This document shows, one piece after another, positions 8,801 through 16,536 of a stretch of 36,799 bases of DNA. Numbering within the stretch: the first letter of the stretch is position 1; each line of letters opens with the position of its first letter. This DNA is from a virus. The position numbers and the translations under genes are program-made. The DNA lies in IMG/VR virus record IMGVR_UViG_3300048691_000223, positions 1 to 36,799 of that record. One strand, given 5' to 3'. Under the pieces are notes generated by a model. That model saw only the letters and a list, made by a program, of their open reading frames with translations, was not told where the DNA came from and made no database searches.

Positions 8801-9154
8801 CTAAAAGCCTTCAACGCTCAAGGCAATATGATGATAAAATTCGTCCTCATCTTCATACATGATTTTGATATTTGCCCCTTTAGCGTTAAAGTCTGATGCA
8901 GCCTTTTCTTTACTACTGACTGGACCTACCAATTTATAAGCGTCTTGACGACCAACCACCAAAATATCTGTTTTAGAACTAACGGCTTTGGTAACTATTG
9001 CGCCAATCTGTTTTAGTATGCGCTCTGCATCAGCCCTGTCTAATTGTACCAATGTGCCTGTAATCACTACCCGTTTTTGATAGAAAATACTGAGGGGGTC
9101 GGGATTTAATTCACTTATTGTTACATTTACTATTTTTTTTATAAATTCATCCAT
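8801..9154 (-). CDS. Stand-alone BRCT-domain protein
   Basis: 117 residues. From about residue 22 the sequence follows the bacterial BRCT pattern known from the C-terminus of NAD-dependent DNA ligase: YQKRVVITGTL, then DRADAERILKQIGAIVTKAV (an RxxAxxxIxxxGA helix), then SSKTDILVVGRQDAYKL, and a closing helix with DEDEFYHHI. BRCT domains bind DNA ends or phosphoprotein partners. There is no ligase or exonuclease domain attached. It follows its upstream minus-strand neighbour by five bases, so the two form a small operon. Role in phage biology unknown; a link to DNA ends in replication or recombination is inference. Confidence 0.8.
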   Translation of the reverse strand: MDEFIKKIVNVTISELNPDPLSIFYQKRVVITGTLVQLDRADAERILKQIGAIVTKAVSSKTDILVVGRQDAYKLVGPVSSKEKAASDFNAKGANIKIMYEDEDEFYHHIALSVEGF

Positions 9155-9159
9155 GAGTT

Positions 9160-9486
9160 TTAATAAGATTTAAAGTATTTATTATTTTCTATTTGTTTTT
9201 GAAATTCAGTATGTAACATAGTTAGGTTGCATAACTCACCATCAGGACAGTTTTCTATATCTCTACGCAAAATAAAATAGTCCGTAAAATCAAGAAAACC
9301 TTGATGATAAGCAACGCTCTTTATCGGCGTGTCCATCAATGGCAAAAGATTAATAAATTGCCAAGCCTGTTCAATATTCCATTTACTCAACAAGGTTTTA
9401 ATCGTTTCTTCCCAAGACAATACCTTTTTAATAAAAGCATCTTCACGTTTACTTTTACCTTTAGGCGCAAGCGGCTGTTCAGTCAT
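9160..9486 (-). CDS. Hypothetical protein paired with the BRCT gene
   Basis: 108 residues from the ATG at 9486, which I prefer to an upstream ATG at 9531 because the extra 15 residues (R- and W-rich) look unlike a natural start and would overlap the antitoxin remnant more. Mostly helical, with a FINLLPLMDTPIKSVAYHQGF core and a Cys pair (CPDGELC). No family recognised. It ends five bases before the BRCT start. No TAnnTTTG-type promoter was found between it and the toxin locus. Confidence 0.5.
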   Translation of the reverse strand: MTEQPLAPKGKSKREDAFIKKVLSWEETIKTLLSKWNIEQAWQFINLLPLMDTPIKSVAYHQGFLDFTDYFILRRDIENCPDGELCNLTMLHTEFQKQIENNKYFKSY

Positions 9487-9500
9487 TTGCGCCCAAACCA

Positions 9501-9662
9501 TTGCCCAACGACGATGCCGAGTGTGTGCCAACCAAAGCCGAATTTTTGGCAGGGCTTCAAGAATCCATTAACGAAATGAACGCCCATATTCGTGGAGAAA
9601 TCGAATTGCCGTCGTTTGAGGATATGATGAAAGAATTAGAGGAGGAGGCGGTTTACGCATGA
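9501..9662 (+). pseudogene. Antitoxin, apparently 5'-truncated
   Basis: The frame that stops at 9660-9662 (TGA, overlapping the toxin ATG by 3 bases) reads back through VPTKAEFLAGLQESINEMNA and ELPSFEDMMKELEEE, an acidic helical tail typical of small antitoxins cotranscribed with RelE/ParE toxins. The frame is open only to 9465 and has no ATG before the internal one at 9576, which would leave 28 residues. TTG at 9501 or GTG at 9525 are the only other starts. The missing N-terminal part, normally the DNA-binding or dimer part, would fall where the minus-strand gene now begins. I read this as a truncated antitoxin; use of a non-ATG start is the alternative. Confidence 0.55.
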
Positions 9663-9982
9663 GGCTGCAACCAACTCGAAAATTTATCCGCGAGACTAAG
9701 CATTTGAATAAAAAATTCCCGTCATTCAGGTCTGATTTAGCCGCAAAAATGGCAGAGGTTCTTGAAAACCCACATGAAGGCGAATCTATTGGACAAAGTT
9801 GCTACAAAGTCCGCATGGCAATCACTTCAAAAGGCAAAGGCAAAAGTGGTGGTTCACGTATTATTACTTGTGTGAAAATCGAACGAGACACCATTTATTT
9901 ACTCACTATCTATGATAAGTCAGAGCGTGAAGACATTTCAGATGACGAACTAAAACAATTACTAAAACAAATTGATGATTAA
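9659..9982 (+). CDS. RelE/ParE-superfamily toxin of a type II toxin-antitoxin pair
   Basis: 107 residues. The layout is that of RelE-fold toxins: two N-terminal helices with FIRETKHLNKKFPSFRSDL, a central strand GESIGQSCYKVRMAI, a basic turn KGKGKSGGSRIITCVKI, and a strand YLLTIYDKSEREDIS before a C-terminal helix. Members act as ribosome-dependent mRNA endonucleases or as gyrase poisons; which applies is not visible. The ATG overlaps the antitoxin stop (ATGA), the usual coupling. Because the antitoxin seems truncated and no promoter is obvious, the toxin may be poorly expressed or inactive in the cell. Confidence 0.8.
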   Translation: MRLQPTRKFIRETKHLNKKFPSFRSDLAAKMAEVLENPHEGESIGQSCYKVRMAITSKGKGKSGGSRIITCVKIERDTIYLLTIYDKSEREDISDDELKQLLKQIDD

Positions 9983-9984
9983 AA

Positions 9985-10016
9985 AAATGCCTCACCATTG
10001 CAATGATGAGGCATTT
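9985..10016. terminator. Bidirectional terminator between toxin and tape measure genes
   Basis: Arms 9985-10000 and 10001-10016 pair over 16 positions with one mismatch (AAATGCCTCA with TGAGGCATTT at the base). Runs of A and T flank it. It sits between convergent gene ends at 9982 and 10041. Confidence 0.85.
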
Positions 10017-10040
10017 CTCGTTTTATACTGAGGGGGCTAC

Positions 10041-13000
10041 TTATTTATTAGCAGCCCTACGCCGTATCGTTGATACCAAATCCTGTGTATCTTCTAAATG
10101 TTGAAAGGACAATTCCGCAGGTCGCGTTTTTTCTTCTTTCACGGCTTGAGTCAGTTCATCCATTTTATTGATAAGCATTTGCAAATCAATATTAACCGTT
10201 GGCGAAGCACCCCTCAGTATATCGCGGTTAAAATTGGGTGTCGTAACCGAACCCGAAAATACACCACCATCGGCATAAATCTTCTTGCCCCCTTCATTGA
10301 TAGACGAATTCAATAAAGCATCAATCACCGCTTTATTGTTCCGATAGGTATTATCAGACAAAATCATGTAAGGCTCACCGCCTTCCATTTCGCCAACAAT
10401 GCCTCCTGTTTTTGAATCTACCATCTTAATTCCACCATCCGAGTGGCTTGCGCCTTGCGTGATACCACCTTTGGCAAACTTTTGAGAATTGATAACCGCT
10501 ATTTGAGCTATCGTATTGGCGGCAATCAAACCTAATTGAATGGCTGTTTTAATACCAAAAGTAAAATCGGGAACAACGAAAACGGCAGTTGCTGCCAATG
10601 CGCCGTTCAATATGGCTTGGGCTATTGACATTCTTTTATTGCGCTCAAATGCCTCTTTTTCAATCAGTTCCTTCTTAGCTTCATACTCTTTTTCAAGTTT
10701 ACTTTTTAGCTTCGTATTATTCTTGGCTGCATCCATTTTAGCCTTATATTCTTTGTCTAAGGCTTTCAATGATACATTTTTTTCCCGTTCATAACGCTGA
10801 TTGGCAATCTGAAAAATGGTATTTGCAGCAGTTCTCGCCAATTCAATACCCGCTTCAAGGTATTGGCGTTGGTCTTCTAAGTCTTTTTTACGTAACTCTT
10901 TTTTATAATCAGCATTATGAATTTTATTATCAACTTGAAACCGAGCTAATTTTTCAGCCAATTCATCATCCTTACTTGGTGCTTCGGTTGTACTTTTTAT
11001 TTCCTTAGCCTTGCCGTCTGTATTGACAGTTTTATTGCCAACTCGCTTTTTTTCTACGTCTAAAACATTGATACGTTTAATCTCTGTAACCTCCGATGTG
11101 CGACCAAAAGCCTCCTTTTGGAGAGCGTTCCGTTTTTCCTCTTCATCATTTATTTTTCTAATAACCTCCAATTGTTTTGTAAACAAATCTTGTAATTGCG
11201 CCTGTTTGGTAAGCGGTGTAGCGTCAATAAGTTTATTTAACTGTTGGTATTGTTCGTTCAACAATACCAATGTTTGAGGCAATGACTCTTCGCGCAATTT
11301 AAAAAGTATCGCCTCTGCCTTGGCAAGGGCTTCGGAGGCTACTTTTTGTTCATTTAGAAGTTTTAGCAATTTTTCCTGTTGCGTAATTGGCGTAGCTTCA
11401 AGTTGCTTACCCAATTCGCTGTATTGTTGCCGCAAAAATCCCACTGAACCCGACAGCATTTCTATCTTTTTCTTATGCTCATCTTTGTCTTGAATCGCTT
11501 TCTTATCAACTTGAGATATTTTCTCGGCAGTATTTACCATCTCAATTTGATTGGAAGATATGTATTTATTGAGCGATTCAATCCGTTTTTCAGTATCGCC
11601 CAATTTCTCTTTATAATTCTCCACGTAAGTCATGGCATTGTTAGCCTCTGCCACCATCGCATTGCCTCCCGACTTAATGTAATTCAGCGTTTGCTGCCCA
11701 AATGAAGCCGTCATGTCCGTTTGACCCGATTTTAAATCAATCAAATCCTTTTCAAGTTCGGTTCTTTTTTGGAAAGCAGCCTCGGATTTTGCTCGTTTTT
11801 CAAGGCTTGATACATATTTGTCCGCGGCTTTTGTGGCTTCATCCGTATTGATTTTTTCTAATGTTAAATTACCTAAATACTGATGGGACAACTCGTTTAG
11901 CTTTTTAACAGCTTCCAAACGGTCTTCTTTACTTCTTTTATCATCCCTCGCAACGGTTAAAAGTTGTTCCAATTCAATTTTTTGAGAAGCAATGTTTTTT
12001 GACGCTGTGGCATTCAGGTCATTTATCATTTTTTGAGACATAACCGCCTCACTTACGCTTTGGCTATACATGGCCCACACGCCCACAGCAGCGGTTACGG
12101 CAGAAATGACCAAGCCGATAGGATTTAGTTTTGTTACTAAATTAAAGGCTTGTTGCGCCACCGTTGCCAAGGTTATTTTACCCGTTAAAATATCAACGAT
12201 GTAATTATAGGCAGTCGTAACGGCTGTTAAAACAACTTGTCGTTTAGCCCATAAATCTAAAACTATTGGTATTAATTTAACCGTTCCGTAGTAAGCCGAT
12301 ACGCTTGTAACGGCAATTAATATGGCTTGCGAATAACCCACAATGGTATCCCAATTCGCTTTTACAGACTTCAAAAAGCCTGTAAAAGCCTGTGTGATTT
12401 GCCGCATAATCGGTTCACCCGACTTTGCTATTTGCCCAAACAAACCCTTTGCAGAATCTTTTAAGTTATCAATGTCATTGCCTAAATTGTTAGACATAAC
12501 GGCAGCTTGACGGTATGCCTCATTTGTCCCGGTTACGGCTTTGGTAAGGTTTGTAAAATTATCTACGCTGTTCAAAAGTTTGCTTGCGGCGGGTACGTTT
12601 GCCTCTTCAAAAACAGCTTTTAAAGCCCCCAAATCATTGGCTAATGGCTTCAATTCTTTGAGCCGTTCAGACAATGGTATGGTGGTATCTTTAATTTTTT
12701 CAAGATTTACGTGGTATTTGGCAAGCGATGCCACCGCGTCTTTACTCAACATTTCGGGCGCTTGGATTTTTAACAACATCGTTTTTAATGCCGTTCCCGT
12801 TTCTTCACCTGTCTTAAATGTTTTGCTCAAAGTTTGCACTAACGCCACGGATTCTTCAATCGTAATATTTGCCGTTTTACTCACAGCACCAAACTTCTGA
12901 ATGGCATCCGATGTATCTTCAATTTCTACGGTGCCCTCCTTTGCGCCCGCTGCCATCGCGTTCATATACCGCGTTGTCTCACTTGCATCCGCACTGAATT

Positions 13001-14063
13001 GGTCTAAAACGGTGGACAAAACCTCCACCGACTTAGGCAATTCCATGCCCGATGCTTGGGCAAAAACAATGGCTTCTTTCGTCATCGCTTGCAGAGCCTC
13101 CGCATTGCCCAACAGTTCGGGCTTGGCAGAGCCGACGAGTTTGAAGGCTTTGAGCATATCCGTTGACGTATTGGTAATAACCTGTCCACTACCAATAGTA
13201 ATACTTGTCAATTCATCGGCTCGGCTTGCCAAATCCTTTAACCCATCGCCACTTACATTCGTAATGGCTTCAAGTTCAGAAAGTGCTTTACCGTAGTCAA
13301 CTACGGCGTCAACAGCCGCGTCAATTCCTTGTTTTACAGCATCAAAAGCGTTAACCCCAATAGCAGTATTGAGTATTTGTTTGAAATCTAAAAGGGAATC
13401 TTTTGTCGGTTCAGTTGCCTTATTTATTTCATCCATACGGTCTTTAACCAAGGCTAATTGTTGGCTCGTTTGGATAAATTCTAAGGTATCGGGAGGCAAT
13501 CGCTTCAATTTGGCATCCAATGCCTCTGCCGAATTGGTCAACTGATTAAGACTTGCCGAGCCGATAACAGCCGCATCTTTAAAGATGCTCCCGTCCAGCT
13601 TCATCTCCTTTTTGACTTGTGCCATTTCATCACGCATTTTGGCAAGTCGCGCTTCGACTTTTGCCAAATTCATCATGTTTTCTTCAAACATATCGTCCTT
13701 TTCGCCTGTGCCTTGTGCCTTCGCACGGGCATGACGACGGAGTTTTTCTAACTCCCGAATACTTGCCGATTCTTCGCCAAACTTTTGCCATATAATTTGA
13801 ATAGACGCATCCGATGTCACCTTACTATCTTTCAGTAAGTCGGAATTGTTCTTTTTCAAGGCATCGTACAACTCATTTGACTTTTGAATGATAGCTCTAT
13901 ACCGTTCATCTTTTGTCAATTCCTCCGAGCCTTTTCCAGCTTTAACAAATTCCTCTGCTAATTTTTGCGCCTCTTTTTGGAGGGTGAGCAATTCTTTTTG
14001 AGCATCAGCCGCTTTGACGGTGATGGACAGTTGTATTTCGTCTTTATTGAGCGTTGATGCCAT
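10041..14063 (-). CDS. Tail tape measure protein (TP901 type)
   Basis: 1340 residues. It sets tail length and fills the tail tube before DNA ejection. Visible from N to C: coiled-coil rich residues 1-220; a TP901-type core domain near 240-480 (GIDAAVDAVVDYGKALSELE, then AAGAKEGTVEIEDTSDAIQ); hydrophobic stretches near 571-608 and 644-667; long coiled coils to about 1140; a hydrophobic segment near 1150-1190; and a Gly-rich tail AKGGITQGASHSDGGIKMVD with VGEMEGGEPYMILS, the typical end of Bacteroidota tape measure proteins. At about 0.15 nm per residue, 1340 residues suggest a tail near 200 nm. It is on the minus strand while all other recognised virion genes are on plus, and has its own promoter-like box at 14096-14103. 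Confidence 0.92.
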   Translation of the reverse strand: MASTLNKDEIQLSITVKAADAQKELLTLQKEAQKLAEEFVKAGKGSEELTKDERYRAIIQKSNELYDALKKNNSDLLKDSKVTSDASIQIIWQKFGEESASIRELEKLRRHARAKAQGTGEKDDMFEENMMNLAKVEARLAKMRDEMAQVKKEMKLDGSIFKDAAVIGSASLNQLTNSAEALDAKLKRLPPDTLEFIQTSQQLALVKDRMDEINKATEPTKDSLLDFKQILNTAIGVNAFDAVKQGIDAAVDAVVDYGKALSELEAITNVSGDGLKDLASRADELTSITIGSGQVITNTSTDMLKAFKLVGSAKPELLGNAEALQAMTKEAIVFAQASGMELPKSVEVLSTVLDQFSADASETTRYMNAMAAGAKEGTVEIEDTSDAIQKFGAVSKTANITIEESVALVQTLSKTFKTGEETGTALKTMLLKIQAPEMLSKDAVASLAKYHVNLEKIKDTTIPLSERLKELKPLANDLGALKAVFEEANVPAASKLLNSVDNFTNLTKAVTGTNEAYRQAAVMSNNLGNDIDNLKDSAKGLFGQIAKSGEPIMRQITQAFTGFLKSVKANWDTIVGYSQAILIAVTSVSAYYGTVKLIPIVLDLWAKRQVVLTAVTTAYNYIVDILTGKITLATVAQQAFNLVTKLNPIGLVISAVTAAVGVWAMYSQSVSEAVMSQKMINDLNATASKNIASQKIELEQLLTVARDDKRSKEDRLEAVKKLNELSHQYLGNLTLEKINTDEATKAADKYVSSLEKRAKSEAAFQKRTELEKDLIDLKSGQTDMTASFGQQTLNYIKSGGNAMVAEANNAMTYVENYKEKLGDTEKRIESLNKYISSNQIEMVNTAEKISQVDKKAIQDKDEHKKKIEMLSGSVGFLRQQYSELGKQLEATPITQQEKLLKLLNEQKVASEALAKAEAILFKLREESLPQTLVLLNEQYQQLNKLIDATPLTKQAQLQDLFTKQLEVIRKINDEEEKRNALQKEAFGRTSEVTEIKRINVLDVEKKRVGNKTVNTDGKAKEIKSTTEAPSKDDELAEKLARFQVDNKIHNADYKKELRKKDLEDQRQYLEAGIELARTAANTIFQIANQRYEREKNVSLKALDKEYKAKMDAAKNNTKLKSKLEKEYEAKKELIEKEAFERNKRMSIAQAILNGALAATAVFVVPDFTFGIKTAIQLGLIAANTIAQIAVINSQKFAKGGITQGASHSDGGIKMVDSKTGGIVGEMEGGEPYMILSDNTYRNNKAVIDALLNSSINEGGKKIYADGGVFSGSVTTPNFNRDILRGASPTVNIDLQMLINKMDELTQAVKEEKTRPAELSFQHLEDTQDLVSTIRRRAANK

Positions 14064-14095
14064 GTTCTAAAAAAAATAAAATGTGGAAAATAGGA

Positions 14096-14103
14096 CAAAG
14101 CTA
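14096..14103 (-). promoter_or_regulatory. Promoter-like -7 box for the tape measure gene
   Basis: Read on the minus strand, TAGCTTTG fits the Bacteroidota -7 consensus TAnnTTTG and lies 32 bases before the tape measure ATG. No clear -33 TTTG was seen at the usual distance, so strength is uncertain. Confidence 0.5.
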
Positions 14104-14132
14104 TCGGACACCCCTCAGTATAAAAACGAAAA

Positions 14133-14164
14133 AAATGCCCCACTGAATGAACAGAGGGGCATTT
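14133..14164. terminator. Terminator after the integrase gene
   Basis: AAATGCCCC (14133-14141) pairs with GGGGCATTT (14156-14164), with an inner CTG/CAG pairing. A-run on the left becomes a T-run for minus-strand transcripts. It separates integrase (ends 14171) from the tape measure promoter. Confidence 0.8.
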
Positions 14165-14170
14165 GTATAT

Positions 14171-15397
14171 TTATAAAATACGCTTTTGATATTGCCTAAT
14201 TTCGGGTGTAATCATCGAATCATGGTAATAAATAAGTGTTATTTTCGGGTCGGAATGCCGTGCATGAAGCGACGTTTTAAAGATAGATACTGAGGGGTCA
14301 TTGGCAAAATCCGTAATACCTGTATCCTTCCAAGAATAGAAAGAAATTCCCGTCGTATCACCCAAAATACCCTCTGCTTTCAACTTATCTAAAACGGCTC
14401 TATGCCGATTATTAAACCAATTTTCAGCAACAGGTTTAATCGCATTTGGTACAAACTTATCACCAAATACCAAATAGTTTGTTGGATAAGTGATAAAATC
14501 ATCCCCATCAAGAAGATATTTTAAAGCAATAGAAGGAATAGTTAAAACAGCCGCTTTACCATTTTTAGTAATATCGGCTGATAATCGAATTGTACCTGAC
14601 TGACAATCAAAGTCCTTAAACCGAAGCCTTGCCAATTCCGAAGGGCGAATCAGCATATAATATTGAAGGACAATTGCCCTAAATAACCATTTATCATTAT
14701 CGTTACAATATTGAGCAATGTCTTTACGCTCCTTTTCGGTCAAATTTCGCCGTAATTTTGGCGACTTCTTTTTGTATTTAATATCCTTAAAAGGATTTTT
14801 ATCCGTGTATTCACGCCGTATCAATTCTCCCCAAATAATATTCATACACAGCAAATTATTATTATAAGTGGTGTTAGAATGACCTTTCATAACAATTGTA
14901 TCCATAAAAGCAATTGCCTCCCGTTTTGACATTTCAGATACCGAAAGCGTCTCAATATTTTTAGTAATCATGTACTTACTAAAACTATTGAGCATATACC
15001 TATAAGATTTTTTAGAATTTTTATTGTCGGTCTGACATTTAAGGTCAATAATAGACTGAAACGCCACTTTAAGCGGCGTTCTAAAAAGCGGATAAGGGTC
15101 AGAAGCAAATTTAATGCGTCCCCGTCCATGCTTTTTAATATCTGCAATAATCACATTCGCAGGGATACCTTTACCCAACATCTCGTTAAGATATTCGATA
15201 ATTTCATCGGCACTATTTTTACGTTCTTTTTTGGACTCAATGCGATTGATGTCAAATGTAGGGCGGTATCGTATCATTTTCTCTGATGCTCCCTGCCAAA
15301 ATTCGATATGCCATCTATCAGCTTTGATAAGTTTAGCCTCTTTGTAGGCTGTGTAGGACGCCAAAACGTTCGTTTTAGGCAAATTTTTTTTATCCAT
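14171..15397 (-). CDS. int: Tyrosine recombinase / phage integrase
   Basis: 408 residues. It would integrate and excise the phage genome at att sites. A SAM-like core-binding domain lies near residues 125-210. The catalytic domain shows IRPSELARLRFKDFD (Arg I near 247), a strand with KNGKAAVL (Lys near 279), a box II written YSWKDTG (near 352-358) where the classic form is HxLRHT, then ARHSDPKITLIYYH with the likely nucleophile Tyr near 387-388. Box II thus has S, K, D in place of H, R, H. Related substitutions (SxKHTG) are common in Bacteroidota integrases, though D at the last place is less usual to my knowledge. The gene is flanked by a long inverted repeat (15465-15536) and a putative operator (15564-15578) upstream, and a terminator downstream. 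Confidence 0.9.
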   Translation of the reverse strand: MDKKNLPKTNVLASYTAYKEAKLIKADRWHIEFWQGASEKMIRYRPTFDINRIESKKERKNSADEIIEYLNEMLGKGIPANVIIADIKKHGRGRIKFASDPYPLFRTPLKVAFQSIIDLKCQTDNKNSKKSYRYMLNSFSKYMITKNIETLSVSEMSKREAIAFMDTIVMKGHSNTTYNNNLLCMNIIWGELIRREYTDKNPFKDIKYKKKSPKLRRNLTEKERKDIAQYCNDNDKWLFRAIVLQYYMLIRPSELARLRFKDFDCQSGTIRLSADITKNGKAAVLTIPSIALKYLLDGDDFITYPTNYLVFGDKFVPNAIKPVAENWFNNRHRAVLDKLKAEGILGDTTGISFYSWKDTGITDFANDPSVSIFKTSLHARHSDPKITLIYYHDSMITPEIRQYQKRIL

Positions 15398-15464
15398 TTT
15401 CTTGCAATTTCTTGGCGCTGTTTTGACGCACTTTAGAAACGAGAAAATAGTAAATGATTAAAAA

Positions 15465-15536
15465 TCAATTAGTTATGTGTAGGTTTGTGGAGGATAACGG
15501 AGCAAATCCCCAAACCAAAATCACATAACTAATTGA
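15465..15536. repeat. Long nested inverted repeat upstream of the integrase
   Basis: Outer arms TCAATTAGTTATGTG (15465-15479) and its exact complement (15522-15536) are perfect over 15 bp. Inner arms GGTTTGTGGA (15482-15491) and TCCCCAAACC (15507-15516) pair with one mismatch. Placement next to int suggests an att region with integrase arm sites, or a structured leader of the int mRNA. No T-run follows, so a terminator is unlikely. Confidence 0.75.
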
Positions 15537-15563
15537 CTATCAATACCTTACTTTTCCTCTAAA

Positions 15564-15578
15564 TTGTGAAAGTCACAA
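15564..15578. promoter_or_regulatory. Putative repressor operator in front of the integrase
   Basis: TTGTGAAAGTCACAA is a palindrome around a 3-nt centre and contains TGA-N3-TCA, the same core as the four-unit array at 16469-16516. It lies in the 259-bp gap upstream of int. Shared control of int and early genes by one repressor is inferred. Confidence 0.6.
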
Positions 15579-15656
15579 CAAAAAGCGCACTTTTGACAAA
15601 CTATTTTACTGTCTGAATAATCGTACAATTGATATTATTCACACATATTTGAATAA

Positions 15657-15995
15657 TTATCGCCCTTTTTCTATCAGGCTTTGAAGTCTATCTTCTTTTT
15701 CTTTGAGCCGTTCGTCTTTTTCAGATAAGAGGCGTTCGTACAAATCTTTTAAATCTGTATTGCCGTCTCTCGGCTTTGGGTGGAGGATGCTGCTTGGCTC
15801 GGTATCAAAATAGGTACGGTCTATTTCTAATGCCTTACAGATGTCTCGCAATAGTCCTTCGTTGAGTTTTTCTTTCTTGAAATTATTGGGATAATTGTTC
15901 TTGTCTTTGCCCATCAGGTCGCAAAAGCTGCCTTTGCTCATGCCTTTGATGATTAAGGCAATTTCTAATAACTTGCCGTGATTACGATGCGTCAT
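15657..15995 (-). CDS. HTH transcriptional regulator with C-terminal coiled coil (second of a pair)
   Basis: 112 residues. The N-terminal 60 fold like a lambda-repressor HTH in outline: ALIIKGMSKGSFCDLMGKDK, NNYPNNFKKEKLNEGLLRDI, CKALEIDRTYF. The C-terminus DLKDLYERLLSEKDERLKEK is a coiled coil probably used for dimers. It starts directly after the stop of the neighbouring regulator (TAG then ATG), and shares with it the LYERLL.EKD segment, so the two look like duplicated paralogues. It has no protease-type domain for RecA-triggered cleavage. Confidence 0.75.
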   Translation of the reverse strand: MTHRNHGKLLEIALIIKGMSKGSFCDLMGKDKNNYPNNFKKEKLNEGLLRDICKALEIDRTYFDTEPSSILHPKPRDGNTDLKDLYERLLSEKDERLKEKEDRLQSLIEKGR

Positions 15996-16361
15996 CTACT
16001 GTTGTTTGAGTAACTCCTTTAAAAAATTTATTTGCGCGTCTTTTTCGGCTAACAACCGCTCATACAGTGCCTTCATTTCTTCCATCGCAGCATGGCTGCC
16101 CATGCTCTGGCTAACCGATGCCCCATCGTTGCCGTTCGCTTGCTGGCTCTGGTGAACAGAAGGGTGGCGAAATTCATCTAAAAAACTTTTGTCAATTTCT
16201 AATTCCTCCGCGATTTTATCTAAGAGCGAACCATCGACAATGCTCTGCCTTCCCACGATGTAAAGATTGTTACGGGACATTTTTAGCCTTTCTGCAAAAT
16301 CTTCCATCTTAATTCCATGCTGTTTTAAAATTGGTTTTAATTTCTGTTGTAAAGTATTCAT
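15996..16361 (-). CDS. HTH transcriptional regulator, probable lysogeny repressor
   Basis: 121 residues. An XRE-like HTH covers residues 5-60 (LKPILKQHGIKMEDFAERLK, MSRNNLYIVGRQSIVDGSLL, DKIAEELEID). A flexible Q/S/G-rich linker (about 65-88) leads to a coiled coil (MEEMKALYERLLAEKDAQIN). It is transcribed away from the early genes, with the operator array in the divergent gap, the classical place for a CI-like repressor. No cleavable LexA/CI peptidase domain is present, so induction would need another route, perhaps the paralogue next to it. Which of the two binds which site cannot be told from sequence. Confidence 0.8.
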   Translation of the reverse strand: MNTLQQKLKPILKQHGIKMEDFAERLKMSRNNLYIVGRQSIVDGSLLDKIAEELEIDKSFLDEFRHPSVHQSQQANGNDGASVSQSMGSHAAMEEMKALYERLLAEKDAQINFLKELLKQQ

Positions 16362-16437
16362 TGATAATTAATTTATTATACATTATTAAATAAAAATTAT
16401 GTTTTTTGTACTAAAATTTATCTAAAAAAATTAGGAC

Positions 16438-16463
16438 TTGTTCAGTAATTCATTTTACATTTG
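16438..16463 (+). promoter_or_regulatory. Probable early promoter
   Basis: TACATTTG at 16456-16463 fits TAnnTTTG exactly and is followed by C. A TTG lies at 16438-16440, 15 nt upstream, slightly closer than the usual 17-23. The start of transcription would fall at about 16470, at the edge of the operator array. Confidence 0.6.
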
Positions 16464-16468
16464 CCCTT

Positions 16469-16516
16469 ATGAAAGTCACAATGAAATTCACAGTGACTTT
16501 CACAATGAAATTCACA
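16469..16516. promoter_or_regulatory. Operator array: four 12-bp units with TGA-N3-TCA
   Basis: Units: ATGAAAGTCACA, ATGAAATTCACA, GTGACTTTCACA, ATGAAATTCACA, placed end to end at 16469, 16481, 16493 and 16505. Each has TGA and TCA three bases apart, so each is a short palindrome. The array lies over the expected start of the early transcript between divergent regulator and early genes. Confidence 0.8.
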
Positions 16517-16536
16517 AACGGCAAAATTAAAAAAGT

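Noticed and set aside
10540-13296. Several plus-strand frames of 70-130 codons opposite the tape measure gene
   Set aside because: They are low-complexity mirror frames of the coiled-coil coding sequence, with no start signals or family patterns.
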